A model generated the notes under the pieces. That model did no database searches and was not told where the DNA came from. It saw nothing but the letters and a program-made list of their open reading frames with translations. Below, in pieces: positions 37,101-50,012 of a stretch of DNA of 64,000 bases (its first letter is position 1; every line of letters begins with the position of its first letter). Position numbers and translations under genes: made by a program. The stretch is from Gymnorhina tibicen (lineage: Eukaryota > Chordata > Aves > Passeriformes > Artamidae): NCBI GenBank assembly GCA_013399875.1, contig VXAZ01003903.1, forward strand, positions 372,001 through 436,000, written 5' to 3'.

Positions 37101-37739
37101 TATCTCACTTGCCCACACAAACCCACCGGTATGTCCTACAGATCCACTTCTGGTAAGGTGATATCCAACAGAATGGAGTAAGGGAGTTGGCCTCACACAT
37201 TCCTGTTGGTCTATCCACAGTCTTGAAAAGACAAAATGGAACTAAATAATCTTGAAGGACAAGTTTTAAGCAATATTCCCAAACCTTTGCAAGGCCACTG
37301 ATTTTGTGTCACTCTTCAGAGTTTCACTTATAAAATAAATATAGGCATTAACTGGGAATATTAGACTTCTTTTTAATCAAGTCAATTGTAATGTAGCATC
37401 GCTCTAAAAGGAGGAGACTATGAAAACAGGAAAAACATATAGTCTTGAATTAATTGCAAACACAGTATTTTACACACACATCCCAGCCACTCCCTTCAGT
37501 CCCTGAAGCCTCACTGCCTGCAATGCTCTACAGGATTTCTACTCGCTCCTCTTCCATGCCTCCTCCCATTCACTGGCCACAAGAAAAATTTCAATTGAAT
37601 CTCCATAAGATAATTGAGAGACGTTTAAGAAAATCCAGGATCTAGAGATTTCATCATTTAAGCGTGTCTAAAATGAAATGAATAGGACAGCTGTCCTACC
37701 AAATCTATTACCTGAGCTCTGCAACCACAGGCAAACAAT
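31101..37739. other. AT-rich stretch, no gene recognised
   Basis: No gene or interspersed repeat could be supported. It includes the 24-bp palindrome at 32471-32494. Frames such as the 121-codon minus-strand one at 31852-32217 have no recognised domain. The interval near 32930-33200 is complex, non-repetitive sequence of the type sometimes found in conserved non-coding elements. Confidence 0.45.
32471..32494. repeat. Perfect 24-bp palindrome
   Basis: The half-site ctgtaaatttta (32471-32482) is followed immediately by its exact reverse complement (32483-32494) with no spacer. The flanking bases do not extend it. Confidence 0.93.
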
Positions 37740-39125
37740 ACAGCAGCAATTTATATCCATGGAAAGAGAAGAGAAATCTCTAAGAGGAGAAAATCATCCT
37801 GGAAACCATTTCCAAACACACGAAGGGGAAAAAAGTAGATTGGGAGCAATCAGTATGAGTCTGCAGAAGGGAAATCATGCTTTAGCAATCTGATAACCTT
37901 CTACAAGGTGAGTAGCCTCTTGGATGAAGGGAGACAGCAGCTAAAGCTGTTTACCTCAACTTGAGTTAAGGCAGACCCTGTAACATTCTCAAAGACAAGC
38001 TGACAAATTAAAGACAAGATAATTACATAGCTTGAAAATTGACTGAATGGCCAGGCTTGTCGGGTGGTGATCAGCAGCACAAAGTCCAGCTGGGGGCAAG
38101 TCACAAGTGGTGTAATCCAGGGATCATTACCGGGGTTAATACTGTTTAACAGCTTCACTAATGACCTGAAATGATGTGACAGAGAGCACCTCAGCAAGTT
38201 CACAGATGATGCAAAACTGGGAGGAGCAGCTGAAACACCACATAGTTGTGCTACCATGTGGGCCTTGACAAGCTGGAGAATTGGTTCAAGAGGAACTTCA
38301 TGAATTTTAAGGAGGAATGCAAAGTCCTGAAGAGAACTGTGGAGAAGAATAAACACAGGCACCATGTACACTGGGTACCAACCTGCTGGAAAGAAGTTCT
38401 GCAGAGAAGGCCATTGGGGTCCCGGTGGACAACAAGCTGATCACAAAGCACTAATGCACCTTCACAGAAAAGAAGGCCAACATCATTCTGGGTAAGATGA
38501 AGTGCAGTGACTATAGGTCAAAGCAAGTGATCCTCCCCCTCCATTCAGCACTTGTGTGACCATAGTTTGGAGCACTGCACGACCAGGACTGGACTGCCCA
38601 GTACAAGAGAAACATGGACTTAATGGAGTGAGTCCAGCACAAGAGATTAAGGGACTGAAGGATCTGTTGTATGAGGAGAGGCTGAGACTCTTCAGCCTGG
38701 AGAAGAGAAAGCTCAGGCTCATCAATGGGTGTAATGGGTTGGGTGAGAGTATAGCTCAGAGTATCATCCATACTCATCACAGGGGGAGTTGGACCAGATG
38801 ACCCTTAAAGGTCCCTCCCAACCCAAATTATTCTATCATTCAATAAATACTTGATGCAAGGAAACAAGAATGAGAGAGACAGACTTTCCAACAACAGGTC
38901 AAGTGGCAATGGGCACAATGAAAACACAGGCAAGTCCGTGTGAACACAAGACAACACTTCTTCTTTACTGGTGGGTGTGGTCAAACACCGGCATAAGCTG
39001 CCTAGAGAGGCTCTGGAATCTCCACTTGTGGAGATATTAAAAATTTGACAGCCATGGTCCTGGGCAACTGCTTCTAGCTGACACTGCTTGAGCATGGGGA
39101 TTAGTCTAGATGATTCCAACCTACC
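37740..39125 (+). mobile_element. CR1 LINE, ORF2 and 3' UTR, interrupted copy
   Basis: The largest CR1 copy here, in sense orientation. Recognisable in order: 'ccatttccaaacacacgaag' (about 37805) and 'gggaaatcatgctttagcaa' (RT, KGKSCLTN region); 'ccagggatcattaccgggg' (about 38116-38134, PQGSVLGP region); 'ttcactaatgacctg'; KFTDDAKLG (38196-38222), where FTDD (38199-38210) is the counterpart of the CR1 RT catalytic FADD motif; and EERLRLFSLEKRKLR (about 38673-38717, ORF2 C-terminal region). Frameshifts and stops show it is dead. It resumes after an inserted second CR1 at about 38842 and runs through 'tcaagtggcaatgggcac' and 'ctggaatctccacttgtgga' to 'gatgattccaacctac', lacking the terminal tail. 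The 156-codon minus ORF at 37901-38371 is antisense noise. The 5' limit is uncertain by some tens of bases. Confidence 0.88.
38734..38841 (+). mobile_element. Short CR1 inserted inside the larger CR1
   Basis: This segment ends 'gttggaccagatgaccctta', 'aaggtccctcccaaccc', 'attctatcattc', a complete CR1 3' terminus. The host CR1 is broken at exactly this point: left flank ...tcaatgggtgtaa, right flank aataaatacttga..., which join to match the CR1 consensus 'tcaatgtgtataaatacctga'. So a 3'-terminal CR1 piece of about 108 bp landed in an older CR1 in the same orientation. The first 50 bp of the insert are not clearly CR1. Confidence 0.75.
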
Positions 39126-41001
39126 TATCTGACATACAGATATGAATGAATAAGTGAAGTTGAACAGTCAAACATATCCTAAAAGCAGAATTTGTTCCTC
39201 AGATGTATTCAGATAAACCGCAGGGTTATTGTCCCTGCTTATATTAAAAGGAGATTGGTAAAGACATGCTTTGAATAGTTCTATTACTGAGTGGATGATT
39301 ATGTAAGTTGTACACTGTACTACTGCATTTTTAATAGGGAACACACTGTCAACACCATCTTTTCAGGCAGCAGACTATAATCCCCAGGCAAGATAAAATC
39401 TGCTGTTTCCACCAAGTTTCTGCAGGCATTGTGGAGCAAGCTGGCTTGGAATCTGCTGCCTAGCGCCTAGAGGAAGATAATTCTTACAGCTTGCTTCACA
39501 GGTCTGGTAGGAAATCATCTGAAATTTGGGAGGAGCCAGAAGCTGATGATTTGCTGATTGGTGTTATCGTATTTCTTTATGCTTAATGCCTTGTCAGCAA
39601 GGCAGCAGGTTTTAAAACTCATACCCAACTTCTTTTCCATGCCTTTGAGAACTATAGGTTTGGTACTGTGGGTTCTGGCAAAACTGAAAAAACCCAGGAA
39701 AATGCTTGGTATTTTAACTCCAAAATGTTATCTCTGCATAATCTAGAGTATGAATTTATAAAAGGCCAGCTGTTATATGTTATGCAAATCTTACCCAATA
39801 TTTCACTGAATTTATGGAATTTTGCACCTAGTAAGAGAATATAAACTGAGACTTACCTATAAAGGCAGGCTTCACAGCAGAGCAGCCCATACCTTACATT
39901 ATCATGTATAATTTAATTAAACAAATAATTGCTGCCAGAATGTTGCAATACTTGTCAGGTCACTCATCATCTGCTGTTTTATCAGCAATGGTATAAAAAT
40001 TAGCCAGCAACCATCATTACTTGTGGATGTTTAGGAGCAGGTTAATTTCAACCAAGAGGGATTTCATAATTAAAATATTTAAAGATGTGAAGGAATCCTG
40101 ACGCTTCAAAAATTCTAAAATGATGTGCATGAGAAAGGTAAGAGATTGTACATGCAAGTGATGAGGTACTATCTTTGTCTGTAAAAAAGGAGCTGAAAAA
40201 CTGAAGATTATGTAAATGAATTAGGAAAGCTGTAGGTTCCTCTCCCATCTGCTTTGTCTGCAGATTTTATAGTGCCTTGATGTTACAGCAATAAAGCAGG
40301 ATGACTGTGTTTAGCCTACTTACCTTCTCTTACAAGGACAAATCTTTTTTAACCATCTCTGCACAAGGCAGAACAGCACAGCAAAGTATCAGCATAAGGG
40401 CTGGATGATTTAATACAAACTGTGTCATATGGCAGGAACGTCCAGTATCTGAAGCCACACTTTTCACTTTTGCCATGGCAGGGAACATACTGCCCTGTTC
40501 TCAAAAACTCATTTAACTTTTTCATGGAATGCAAATAGCAGAACAAGCTCCTAACTGCAGTTTTAAAACCACATCATTTACAAAGTGATGTAACATGAAT
40601 TCCACCTGACTTCTGATTCACAATATACAGGAAGACTTCTTGCATTGTGTGCTTTTAAGGCAGTAGTGTCTTTTTAGGTTACGATAGTTCTCTACATACA
40701 CAATGCAACCTAGAAGAAACAGTATGAAACTTATATGCACTAAGCTCTGTAACATGCTACTCCATGCTCTGCAATATGTCACCTACTAAGAAATAGGCTT
40801 TAATGGCAAAGTACCTGTTGTAAAATGGTGACAGAGAGAGGGTGAAAAGAAACATAGAGTGAGAGACAGAATTTCTTCGTAATTACTTTCACTGGAAAAC
40901 ATGCAAAGACATCAACAAAGTAATATTGATTGCAATATCACTAATTCACTAATATCACAATATATCATAATATCACTAATTTGATATCATGGTATCACTA
41001 T
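39126..41001. other. Unassigned AT-rich stretch
   Basis: No gene or interspersed repeat could be supported. At its end (about 40934-41000) are degenerate tandem copies of an aatatcactaat motif. Confidence 0.45.
40934..41001. repeat. Degenerate 'aatatcactaat' tandem repeat abutting a CR1
   Basis: Several imperfect copies of aatatcac / ctaat follow each other and stop where the CR1 begins at 41002. It may be a microsatellite that predates the CR1 or arose at its 5' junction. Confidence 0.6.
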
Positions 41002-41176
41002 TAGGTTGCCCAGAGAAGTTGTGGATGTCCCATCCCTGGAAGTGTTCAAGACCAGGTTAGATGTGGCTTTGAGCAATCTGATCTAGTGTGGAGTGTCCCT
41101 GCTCATGGCAGCAGGGTTGGAAATAGATAATATCTAAGGTCCCTTCCAGCTCAAACCATTCTATGATTCTGTGATT
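41002..41176 (+). mobile_element. CR1 LINE, 3' end
   Basis: Starts 'ggttgcccagagaagttgtg', continues with 'catccctggaagtgttcaag' and 'aaggtcccttccagctc', and ends with the CR1 tail attctatgattctgtga. About 175 bp, 5'-truncated, with few differences from the consensus as I remember it, so probably a younger insertion. Sense orientation. Confidence 0.95.
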
Positions 41177-43405
41177 GTAAAAACACCAAGATTTTTACTC
41201 CCAAGTCCATTCACGTTTTACCACCACAACCCAAAGGAGATGGTAGTAAAAAAAACATATGGGAAGGAAATCAACAACTCCTAAGCACACATGGCTGGGT
41301 GCTAGGGAAGGGGCATAGTGGCACAAGCCAAGCAGTAGCAGCTTGACAAGTTTTGAAGTATTCTATTTGGGAAAATGATGTAATGATTTTGGTTTCTGAT
41401 TATTTCTTTACCCTTAGCTTTGTTTCAAACTAATTTCTTTAGTGAATTATTAAGAAAGTTTGCTCAGTGGGTAATTTCACAATCATGAAACCTCTTGCTT
41501 TTCACACCTAGGTAAGATAAGATGCTGTCATTGAGTAATCCTTCACCATATGTAACTGCCACTACACTTACTGCTATATTTGCAATGTGCAAAGGAATGT
41601 TTATTACTTGAGTAAAAACAGTTCAGCAGAGCTAGGCACCACTGAGAAGATGAGACATTTAATTAGAAGCGATGTTTTGGATAAAACATAAATTCACCTG
41701 CTGATTGCTGTACCACCAACTAAAAGGCATGTCTACTGTACGGGGAAGTGATAGAAGCTGAGAGCATTACAGCCCACGCAGGCACTGTACTTTTATCTGC
41801 TCTCAGATCAAGAAAGGTAAATTATAACACCCAAAGGTCTCTCTATACATACTAAAGGTTATTTTTGGCAGGGTCAGTTAAACTTCGTGAGCATCTTTGC
41901 TGCCAGAGCTGAAGCACTTCAGAACATGAACTGTTTTATTTCAAGCTAATTTAGCTTCCACATACTACATTGCCTGCTGGGATAAGTTATAAAGCAGATA
42001 ATAATAACAGTCACACACCCTCAGCCTATGCACAGCACTTAGTGAAAATGCCAGCAGTTGGTTACTATAGATACACAAAGCAAACCATTTCCACATCTGA
42101 AAAGCGCTCAAGCCACAGCCCACTGCAGCAAGGCTGTGATGAGGCTCACCTACAAGAGATACAATAGTGGCATGAGTAAAACAGTGAAAATCACACTCTG
42201 CATTAGCACAGGCTAATCCAACATAAACATATCCTCACTGCAGATGCACTGCATTCCATTCCTTCAGAGTCTGATGGCTGTTAGTGTTGCATGAACACTA
42301 GTAACTTATCACAACTATACCCATGCCCAGCATTCCTTCCTTCTCTTCTCCTGGTGACTGATTCAAACTAAGGCAAACTACTGGAAGTGAATGTTACATG
42401 ACGACATAGCACTACCTTGGGTTATTTCTTTGCAAGAGAGGTCTACATTCTTGGCCACTATACAATGGAGTACTAGAACAGTGCCCTGTCAGGACTGCTG
42501 TTACAGTCCTGTACGCAATGTGATTTTTACATCATGTCCACTCTGTATGACACAAGCAAGGATTTCACAGACATTATCACAAAATACAAAGCTAATTTTA
42601 CAGCTCTTTTGTCGTCTCTTGTAGTTTCATATTCTATGTCTTTAAGCTATTCTTCTAATGAGGGAAGCATGCATCTTAGAAACTATGCCAAGAAAATTCT
42701 GCTTAGGAAGAGCCTGAAGTAATTTACAGTGTGTGGAAACTGCTGAATGTTTCTTATGCCTAGGCAAGATAGCTATAATAGCTATATTTAAAGAATGTGA
42801 CAACTGCTTAACTTTGCAAGTATCAGTGTAGGCCAGCCTTGACTGGAAGGCAAAGACATTCTAGGTTTGTAATATTTACCTCTCTAAGTATAAGCTTAGT
42901 AAGTAGACCCAGATTTGAACATCTTAAGTTAAAAAAAAAAGGGGGGGGGCAAAATTTCACCGCTAAGAAGTCAGCAGGTACCACATTTAAACAGGGCATG
43001 CAAATAAAAGCTATTATTATCCCTTACTAATTGTTACATTTCCAAGTGACTTCAGTATTTACTATAAAAGACAGGAATAAGGAATTATCTCAGGTTGAAA
43101 TGTAATATAAATAGGAGTATATCAGAGTATATTGTAATTCAAAATTCCTACACAGTAACTCCTTATTTTTCTTTCATCCTTTCCTCTCTAGTTTTATAAA
43201 GCCTCTTCAGAAATAGTTTTGTGGTAGTGTTTATTCTGTCTGTTGAAGAAACTGTCCAGTCATTAACAGCTGGGTTTCTTGAGGCAACACTGACAACATG
43301 ACATTTGACACTAGAGAAAAATTGTCAATTTGAACGACACTGTGAAAGAAATGTGGTTGCAGATACGGGAAGTATGAATAGGACAGACAAATGATTAATA
43401 ATTAA

Positions 43406-43428
43406 TTAGGATAATAAAATTATCCTAA
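43406..43428. repeat. Perfect 10-bp inverted repeat, 3-nt loop
   Basis: Arms ttaggataat (43406-43415) and attatcctaa (43419-43428) are exact reverse complements separated by aaa. Confidence 0.9.
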
Positions 43429-44152
43429 GGTACCCAGACCATTTAGCTGTCAGTGAAATTCATGGTATTTATCACTGAGATACCACTCTCAATGAAATTA
43501 GGTGATCATTTTTGATTACCCAGACACAGCATCAATGAAATACTAAAATAACATGCAAACAGCTCTTAGAATTTATGTTAAAAAGTTTTGCCAGATAAAA
43601 TATATCAGTGCTACACTACTAATCTCTAAATAATTCTTAAAATGGATAATAAAAAGTTATGCCAGTGCTATGCCTGCCACAGTGTTCTGTCTTCTGTAAT
43701 AAGCAAGGAAATTCATAGTTTAATTTAATAGCATAGCATGCCCTGAGGAGAGAAAAAGTATTTTCAATAAAGAGAAAACATCTGCAAAGACACTTATTTA
43801 TAGAGGCATGTGATAAACAGACTCATGTGCTCATTAAATTAAAAAAATCCAAACATTCTTTCCTGATGAATTAACAAAGCTACCATGTATCATAACTTAA
43901 TAAATCTGTGTTTCAAGATTTCTTATTTATATATTTGTTTGGCTTTGCTTTCCTTTTATCAGCCTTCTCAGTGCTGTAACACAATTCACTATTCTGGTTT
44001 GAAAAGCAGTCAGATGTGTTCTAAATTTCCAGCACAAGTAAACTAAGCTTCATTAATGAGTAGACTTTCTTCTGTATAACACTTTTAAATCAAAGATTAC
44101 AAAGGTTATCATGAGGATAATCTAGGTAGTCAGAGGACAGAAGATCAATAAA

Positions 44153-44200
44153 TTTATTTTATTTTATTTTATTTTATTTTATTTTACTTTATTTTATTTT
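44153..44200. repeat. (ATTTT)n microsatellite
   Basis: Forty-eight bases of nearly perfect TTTTA pentanucleotide repeat, about 9.6 units, with one A-to-C interruption near its end (ttttacttta). Likely polymorphic in length. Confidence 0.97.
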
Positions 44201-47200
44201 TCTAGTATCATGGCTGAGATCCAGTTCTCCTATTTTGAAAGCTATTCTGAGTCAACAACATTGAAGACATTTTGGAGAAGTTACAACAAACTGAAAATAA
44301 GGATTCTTATTACTGCATTTTATACCTTACGAAAAGGTTCTGTTTCAAAATTTTTTTCACCAGAAGTTATTTCAGAAAATGACTTGTAAAACCAGAGTAA
44401 CTAATGAAATATGCTTTTTCCTTTGGCTTTTTTGGACATTGAATATGCTGTCACAAGGCAACTGGCCAAGCAACAACTATCAGGGTCATACATGTTTGCA
44501 GATATAACATTTAGAATTACAGGCAGTAAAACAATAGAAGAATTCAATAAAAATTAAGTAGATAGTCGGAAAAATAGGAAAAAATTTCTCACATGTCTGG
44601 ACTTCTGCTAAGGGACAGTTTCTCAAGGAATACAATTGCAACTCTCATGCTAGGATGTTCAGAGCTCAAAAGCCGAGTTACTCACAGTGGAGCACAGCCT
44701 TGTACGGCAGAGAGGGGAACTGCAGGCCACAAAGACCCATTCTGTCTTCCACGACTGTATGGCACAGAGTTACTGCATGTGAGCTCCTGCTCAGCTCCCG
44801 AGTTTAACAAAGAATTGGAATCAAGTGTTACAGGACCTCTAGTTCTTTAGACACATTCCTCCTTCAGCCACCCCACAGCCTTGGTGAATGCAGATCACTC
44901 AACAGGAAAGTAAGGCAAGCTTGGTGGAACAAGTATTATCTTCTACAAGAACACCTGACATAGCTGGGGAAAAAAGGACAAGTTTAGGGGACACCATTAT
45001 TTGTTCTGGTTTGAAAGGATGAATAAAGATTTGAACAAATGGATCCCAGTTTATTTTACTTATTTTTAAAAACTGCACTACTTGAAAGAAAAATGTGATT
45101 CCCCTATGGCAAAGGAGAGCTAATGAGGTAATTAATATGGTAAAGAATGACACAGAGAAACAGAACTGCTACTGGTAATATTAGAGTTTCTTGTGAAAGA
45201 CAAACAAAGAAATGATGTGGAAATGATTAAAGATGTTAAAAAAAAAATTAAACACTTTTAAATAACCATCATGGAATTCAAATGTCATGAGACACAAAAA
45301 ATGATTACTGTTTCCAAGAAAATATCAAGAGAAATAATTTCCTTGGTAATTCCATTCCAGTTGAAAGAGTGATACATTAACACTGAAGAATTGTACAATA
45401 ACTGAGCCCTGAAACCACTCAGTAAATCATTTAACAGAGTTTGGCAAATAGTATCAGGAAATGCTTAAAAAAAGTCTCTCTTCTCCAAGACCCAAATCAC
45501 TGCATATGAGTCTGAGATACTAAAAGATTGTTTGTGTTAGCTTTATTTATTATAAAGGAGAACTATTCCAAATTTGATTCAGTTTCAAGTTACTAAAACC
45601 TTTCTAGATTTTAAATTTATATCTTGTGATCTTCTTGTTTTCTTATTTATTTTTCCCAGAGTTAAACAGTTGATCACATACCCAACTTCAGGAGCTGGCA
45701 TATGAGCTGGCATAGAAATGTTAAGGTGCAGCAGGAAGTGACATAAGTAGTTCATTAGGTAATCTCTGATCCTATACTCTATCAGGGTCAGATATTTCTA
45801 CTAAAACAATATTTCAGAAACCAGAACTCTTCAGATGAGGTTGAGGTTCTTGTCCTCACAACTTCAGTAAGTTTTAATGAGCTCTTGGTAGAGGTGTCCA
45901 TTTCAATGTCAAGAATCTCAGTAAAGGTGCATTTTTTGCCTCTTAAGTCTTTGCACTGCATTATCAATTAGGCATTGTGCTTTACTTCTTGCCCTAACAA
46001 GTCATGTTGCTGACATACAGCAGTTTGTTCTATCACAAAGGGTGGGGGAGGGGAACCTCAAGTGCATCATAAATTATTTAGGAAATATATCTTGACGTGA
46101 AAGGTACATACAGAATGCAAGATAAATATACATCTTAAAGGAATAATAAAAATAAGTGTAACTTTTTGTCAACAGCTTGCAATATGTACTGTTTACAAGC
46201 ATAATCTAATCCTAGCTGGGTCTTCAAAGACTGAGGTCATTGTCACAAACACAGTTCCAGAAAGTCTTTTTGCACTACTCCTGAAAGCTGTGTAATGGGG
46301 ATATTCTTCCTGGTAAATCTTACTTTTGTTGCTCTGTAATGGCACTATTTTTCAATGTTGCCCTAATCATTGCTAACGTCATTTGATATCCTCTAGGTCT
46401 GAAAGCATTTAGTACTAAACAGTGCTGTATGAGAAACAGCAAATAGCACCACAACCAGGAAGGACAACTGTCAAACACGTCACGCTGTTGTCCTTATATA
46501 CTCATCTCACACTGTGAATTCTGATTGTGTTTGTATTCTGTTGCTGTAAATTAGTTTCCTCTAATCAATATGAAAAGTTGAAGGTTTTTTATGACTTTTC
46601 TCTTTCCACAGAGCTTTGCCGAGGCAGCCATTGGTCCATTACTGACATTATTCCACTGAAAGCACATTATCATTGAATAAACATGAGCTGCCAGAAATTG
46701 TGGATTTGCACAGAGGCTTTGGGAAATCTGTGAGTCAGCTTTATTGTATGTAAGACAGACTGCACAAAGAAACACCCTAAATGAGCCAAAACTTAAGATC
46801 TTAAAAGTTGCTACATTTAAGCTAGCAAATGCTTTTTGAGAATCTAGATCTCTAGGTTCTGTTAATATGAAAACCTTATTTGAGGGATAGTTCAGCTATG
46901 ATAGCTATTTCATTCTGAATAAAAAATGTTTGTTCTACAAAGGTTAGGTGCTTTCTACAAACATAGAATATTACTTAGACAGACAGCAAACCAGTAATGT
47001 TACTTTCCTTACTGAAACCAGGTTAGACGTACTGGAAGGTTCCTACGTAACACTAGAGAATACCTCAACATCGTAATTTGTCTTTTCATTCTCTTCCACT
47101 TCACTGAAATGCTCCTGCATACATGTCTCCTATTTTCCATTTTTCTTTTCTTTCATATACATTTTCAGCTTGTACATCTCTCTGTAACTGAGTCAGCTGG

Positions 47201-49770
47201 TTCTAAGTCCATTAGTAAGTAATGTGACAGTGACGGACTCAGTTGCATTTTATAAGCCCCTGGAAAGCTGTGGAGTTTTCATGACCTAACACCCATCACA
47301 AACCCACACTTCTTTTGGCATTACTTTTCTAACCAGAACTTTTTGGATAGGATTCCAACTGGCAGAGTGAATTCACACTGCAAACATCACCCTGAAATTT
47401 GTGGTGGTAGTTTGCATGTAATATGTGCTGGAATAGACAGTATTTGTGTGGTGAAAACAGTTTACTCATTTGGCACAAAAAGATGTGATAATGCCATTCA
47501 TCAGGAAAACATACAGATGGCAGTTGGATTGTTCATATTCTATATTCTCTCTCTCTCAAGTAAAGTTGTCTTGTTTGGTTTTCATGATGATTCATCTGAT
47601 GCTGCCTGGTGGGCAACTCTAGTGCTAAAAGCCCTGTGGGGACAGAGAACAGAGCCTGGCAGGCATTACAGGAGTTCTCTGATGTCCAAATTCACACTTT
47701 CAGCAAAAGCTAACCCATTTCCAAATGCATTCTTGTCTATTCTAACTTCCTTTTCTGAGATCTCTCTGACATCTTTCATCCTGTTGTCATATGGAAACAT
47801 TTTATACTTCTGTTTGAACATCAGTTCATAAATCTCTTTCAAAAGAAGCATCATTCTGAAGACATTTCTGGAATTCACTGTATCTACTGTCTTGCTTTGT
47901 GTATGTTCAGTATGTGATCAGGAAAATCTGTAAGACTGACTGACAGACAAATTCTACCTAATTAGTACTCAGCAGATTTAGCCAGTCATCTTCAGCACTT
48001 CAAGCAATGTTCTGCCAGTGTAAGGTCTTCCTTCTCTCATTCTAAATACCTGAAGATTTGCATGAGTCTGAGAGAATTATTCAATGGTATTACGTCTCCC
48101 AACAAGTTTAAAGATAAATCAAACCTGAAGTGGAAAAGTGATCTGATATAAACTGCACAAAAATTAAGCATGATATAAAAAAAAGAGCGAGTGTGCAAGC
48201 AAAATAACATGATGTGATACAATTTGCATTCTGAAAGCTATCTTGGGGGGAAGAAAAGAGACTTTGAAAGATTATTACATGTTAAAAAAACCTACCAAAC
48301 CATACAAATAAATTACTCGTTTAAGATAGCTTGCCTTCAGAAGCAGGTTATCATGACCTGAACTACTAGACTAAATGGGAGTAAAATTTCTTTACAAAAG
48401 CCCATTTTTTTCTCCCAGTTAGTTCCAATTAGGACTTTTTTTCATGAAACAAAAACAGTAACAAACTTATTTTAATACACTGCCATACAACAACTAGATA
48501 ATATACCTACCAACCACGCCCACACCACACACTATATTTTTTCAATGTCATGTACACAAATACATTTGCTATGGTTATGCCAGAAATCAAGCTACAAAAA
48601 TGGCTTGCCCATTACAGTACAGGGGATCTACAAGAAAGGCAGGAATAAAATCCAGTTCTTGCAAGTCCCTGTTTTAACTACAATATCCCCTTTAGGAATT
48701 CCCTGTAGTAAAAAAAAATGAATACATATTTTTATTTTCTTTTTAAAAAGAAGCTCTAACATAGGAGCAAACACTGCTGAGTTTTGAAGTGCTTTCAGAT
48801 TTATGCTTGCCTAAATGTGAACAGAAGTTACCCTATAAGTTTTAGAAATACTTGGCTAGACACCAAGCACTGTACTTACATAAGGCCATATAATCACCTG
48901 ACACTTGTAGCTGCCTCACTGATTTTCCAAGAATTTTAATCCTCTTTTCCTGAAACTATCCCTTTAGTGAGAAAATATGTTTATTCTATTACTTATATGC
49001 TTTCTTTGCAGACAAACAGTTTCATTTACCAAATAGGACAATAATATTTTCCAAACATCAGAAATCAAGAGATTTCCTTGTACAGCAAAGTACAAAGTGT
49101 GCCTTGTCACATACAAGGGCCCATTCCTAAATTCCCAGGCTGCTTCTACACATTTAAAAGCCTTTCTACAGAATAAATGAAGCTTCCCAGCTCTTCCCTT
49201 CTGCCAAGCAGCCAGACCATGATGCCAGCAAGTAACGCACACGAGGTGGGTGCGCAACAGTTAGTGCACTGTGCAAAGAGCAGACCAGAGATAGCTGCTT
49301 GACGGTTGGAGGCAGATGTAGCTTGAACTTTCTATTACCAGAGGTTTTGGTTTTATAGACTGTTTAAACATATAAATAACTTACTCATTTTGCTTTAGTT
49401 TGTATTTTCTGTTAGATATAAAATGTGATGAGTAAAGTTCCTTGTCCCATTAAGCCAATGGAAGTTTTAACTGCAGACTTCAAAGAAAACAAAATCAGTC
49501 TCTTTATTGTTTAAAATGTTTCAGACTAGTGACTATAAAACTGGAGCTATTCATTAACAATGATTTTGGTGTCTGGTTTTTTTGCATGTCTAATTTACAC
49601 TCACATTCTGTGTAATAATTAAAGGTTCTAAAGTGACAACAGAATGTATTAAGAAGTGTGTGAACCACAAATTGCGGGAAGTCAGAACAATACTCCAGGG
49701 AATTACCTTCACTTTAGAAAGGATTATATTGCATGCTTTTCTTGCAACAGAATAACAGATCGGTTGAGAC

Positions 49771-50012
49771 TTGACTGCTGGAGGTCTTTGGTCCACCTTC
49801 TGATCAAAGGAGACTGAACTAGAGCAAGTTCTTCAGGCTATATCCGCTCAGGTTTTTAGTATTTCCAAGGATGAAGACTCCACAGACTCTTTGGGTAACT
49901 TGTTCCAGAGCCTGACCACCCCCATGGTTAAAAATATTTTTTCCTGATTTTTTATTTCAGTTTGTGCTCATTAAATCTTGTTCTGTTAATTCTTGGCAGT
50001 GGTGTCACCTTG
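49771..50012 (-). mobile_element. CR1 LINE fragment (3' UTR and end of ORF2)
   Basis: The plus strand reads 'ggaggtctttggtccacctt', 'ctagagcaagttcttcaggc', 'tttccaaggatgaagactcc', 'gggtaacttgttccagagcc', 'tttcagtttgtgctcatt', each a diverged reverse complement of a CR1 3' region. The 3' end lacks the usual ATTCTATG tail and differs from the other copies, so it is a different, more worn CR1 subfamily. 5'-truncated. Confidence 0.88.

Larger units (their letters stand above)
41177..49770. other. AT-rich stretch, no gene recognised
   Basis: About 8.6 kb without a supportable gene. It holds an inverted repeat at 43406-43428 and an (ATTTT)n microsatellite at 44153-44200. The 162-codon plus frame at 47343-47831 begins at TTG, its first ATG being near 47514, and encodes no recognised domain; the 105-residue remainder has a hydrophobic start but no clear signal-peptide or membrane-protein pattern. 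Other frames are shorter. Confidence 0.45.

Noticed and set aside
37901..38371. 156-codon minus-strand ORF
   Set aside because: It is antisense to the CR1 ORF2 and encodes no recognised domain.
47343..47831. 162-codon plus-strand ORF
   Set aside because: It starts at TTG, has its first ATG near codon 58, and shows no domain, splice context or recognisable similarity.
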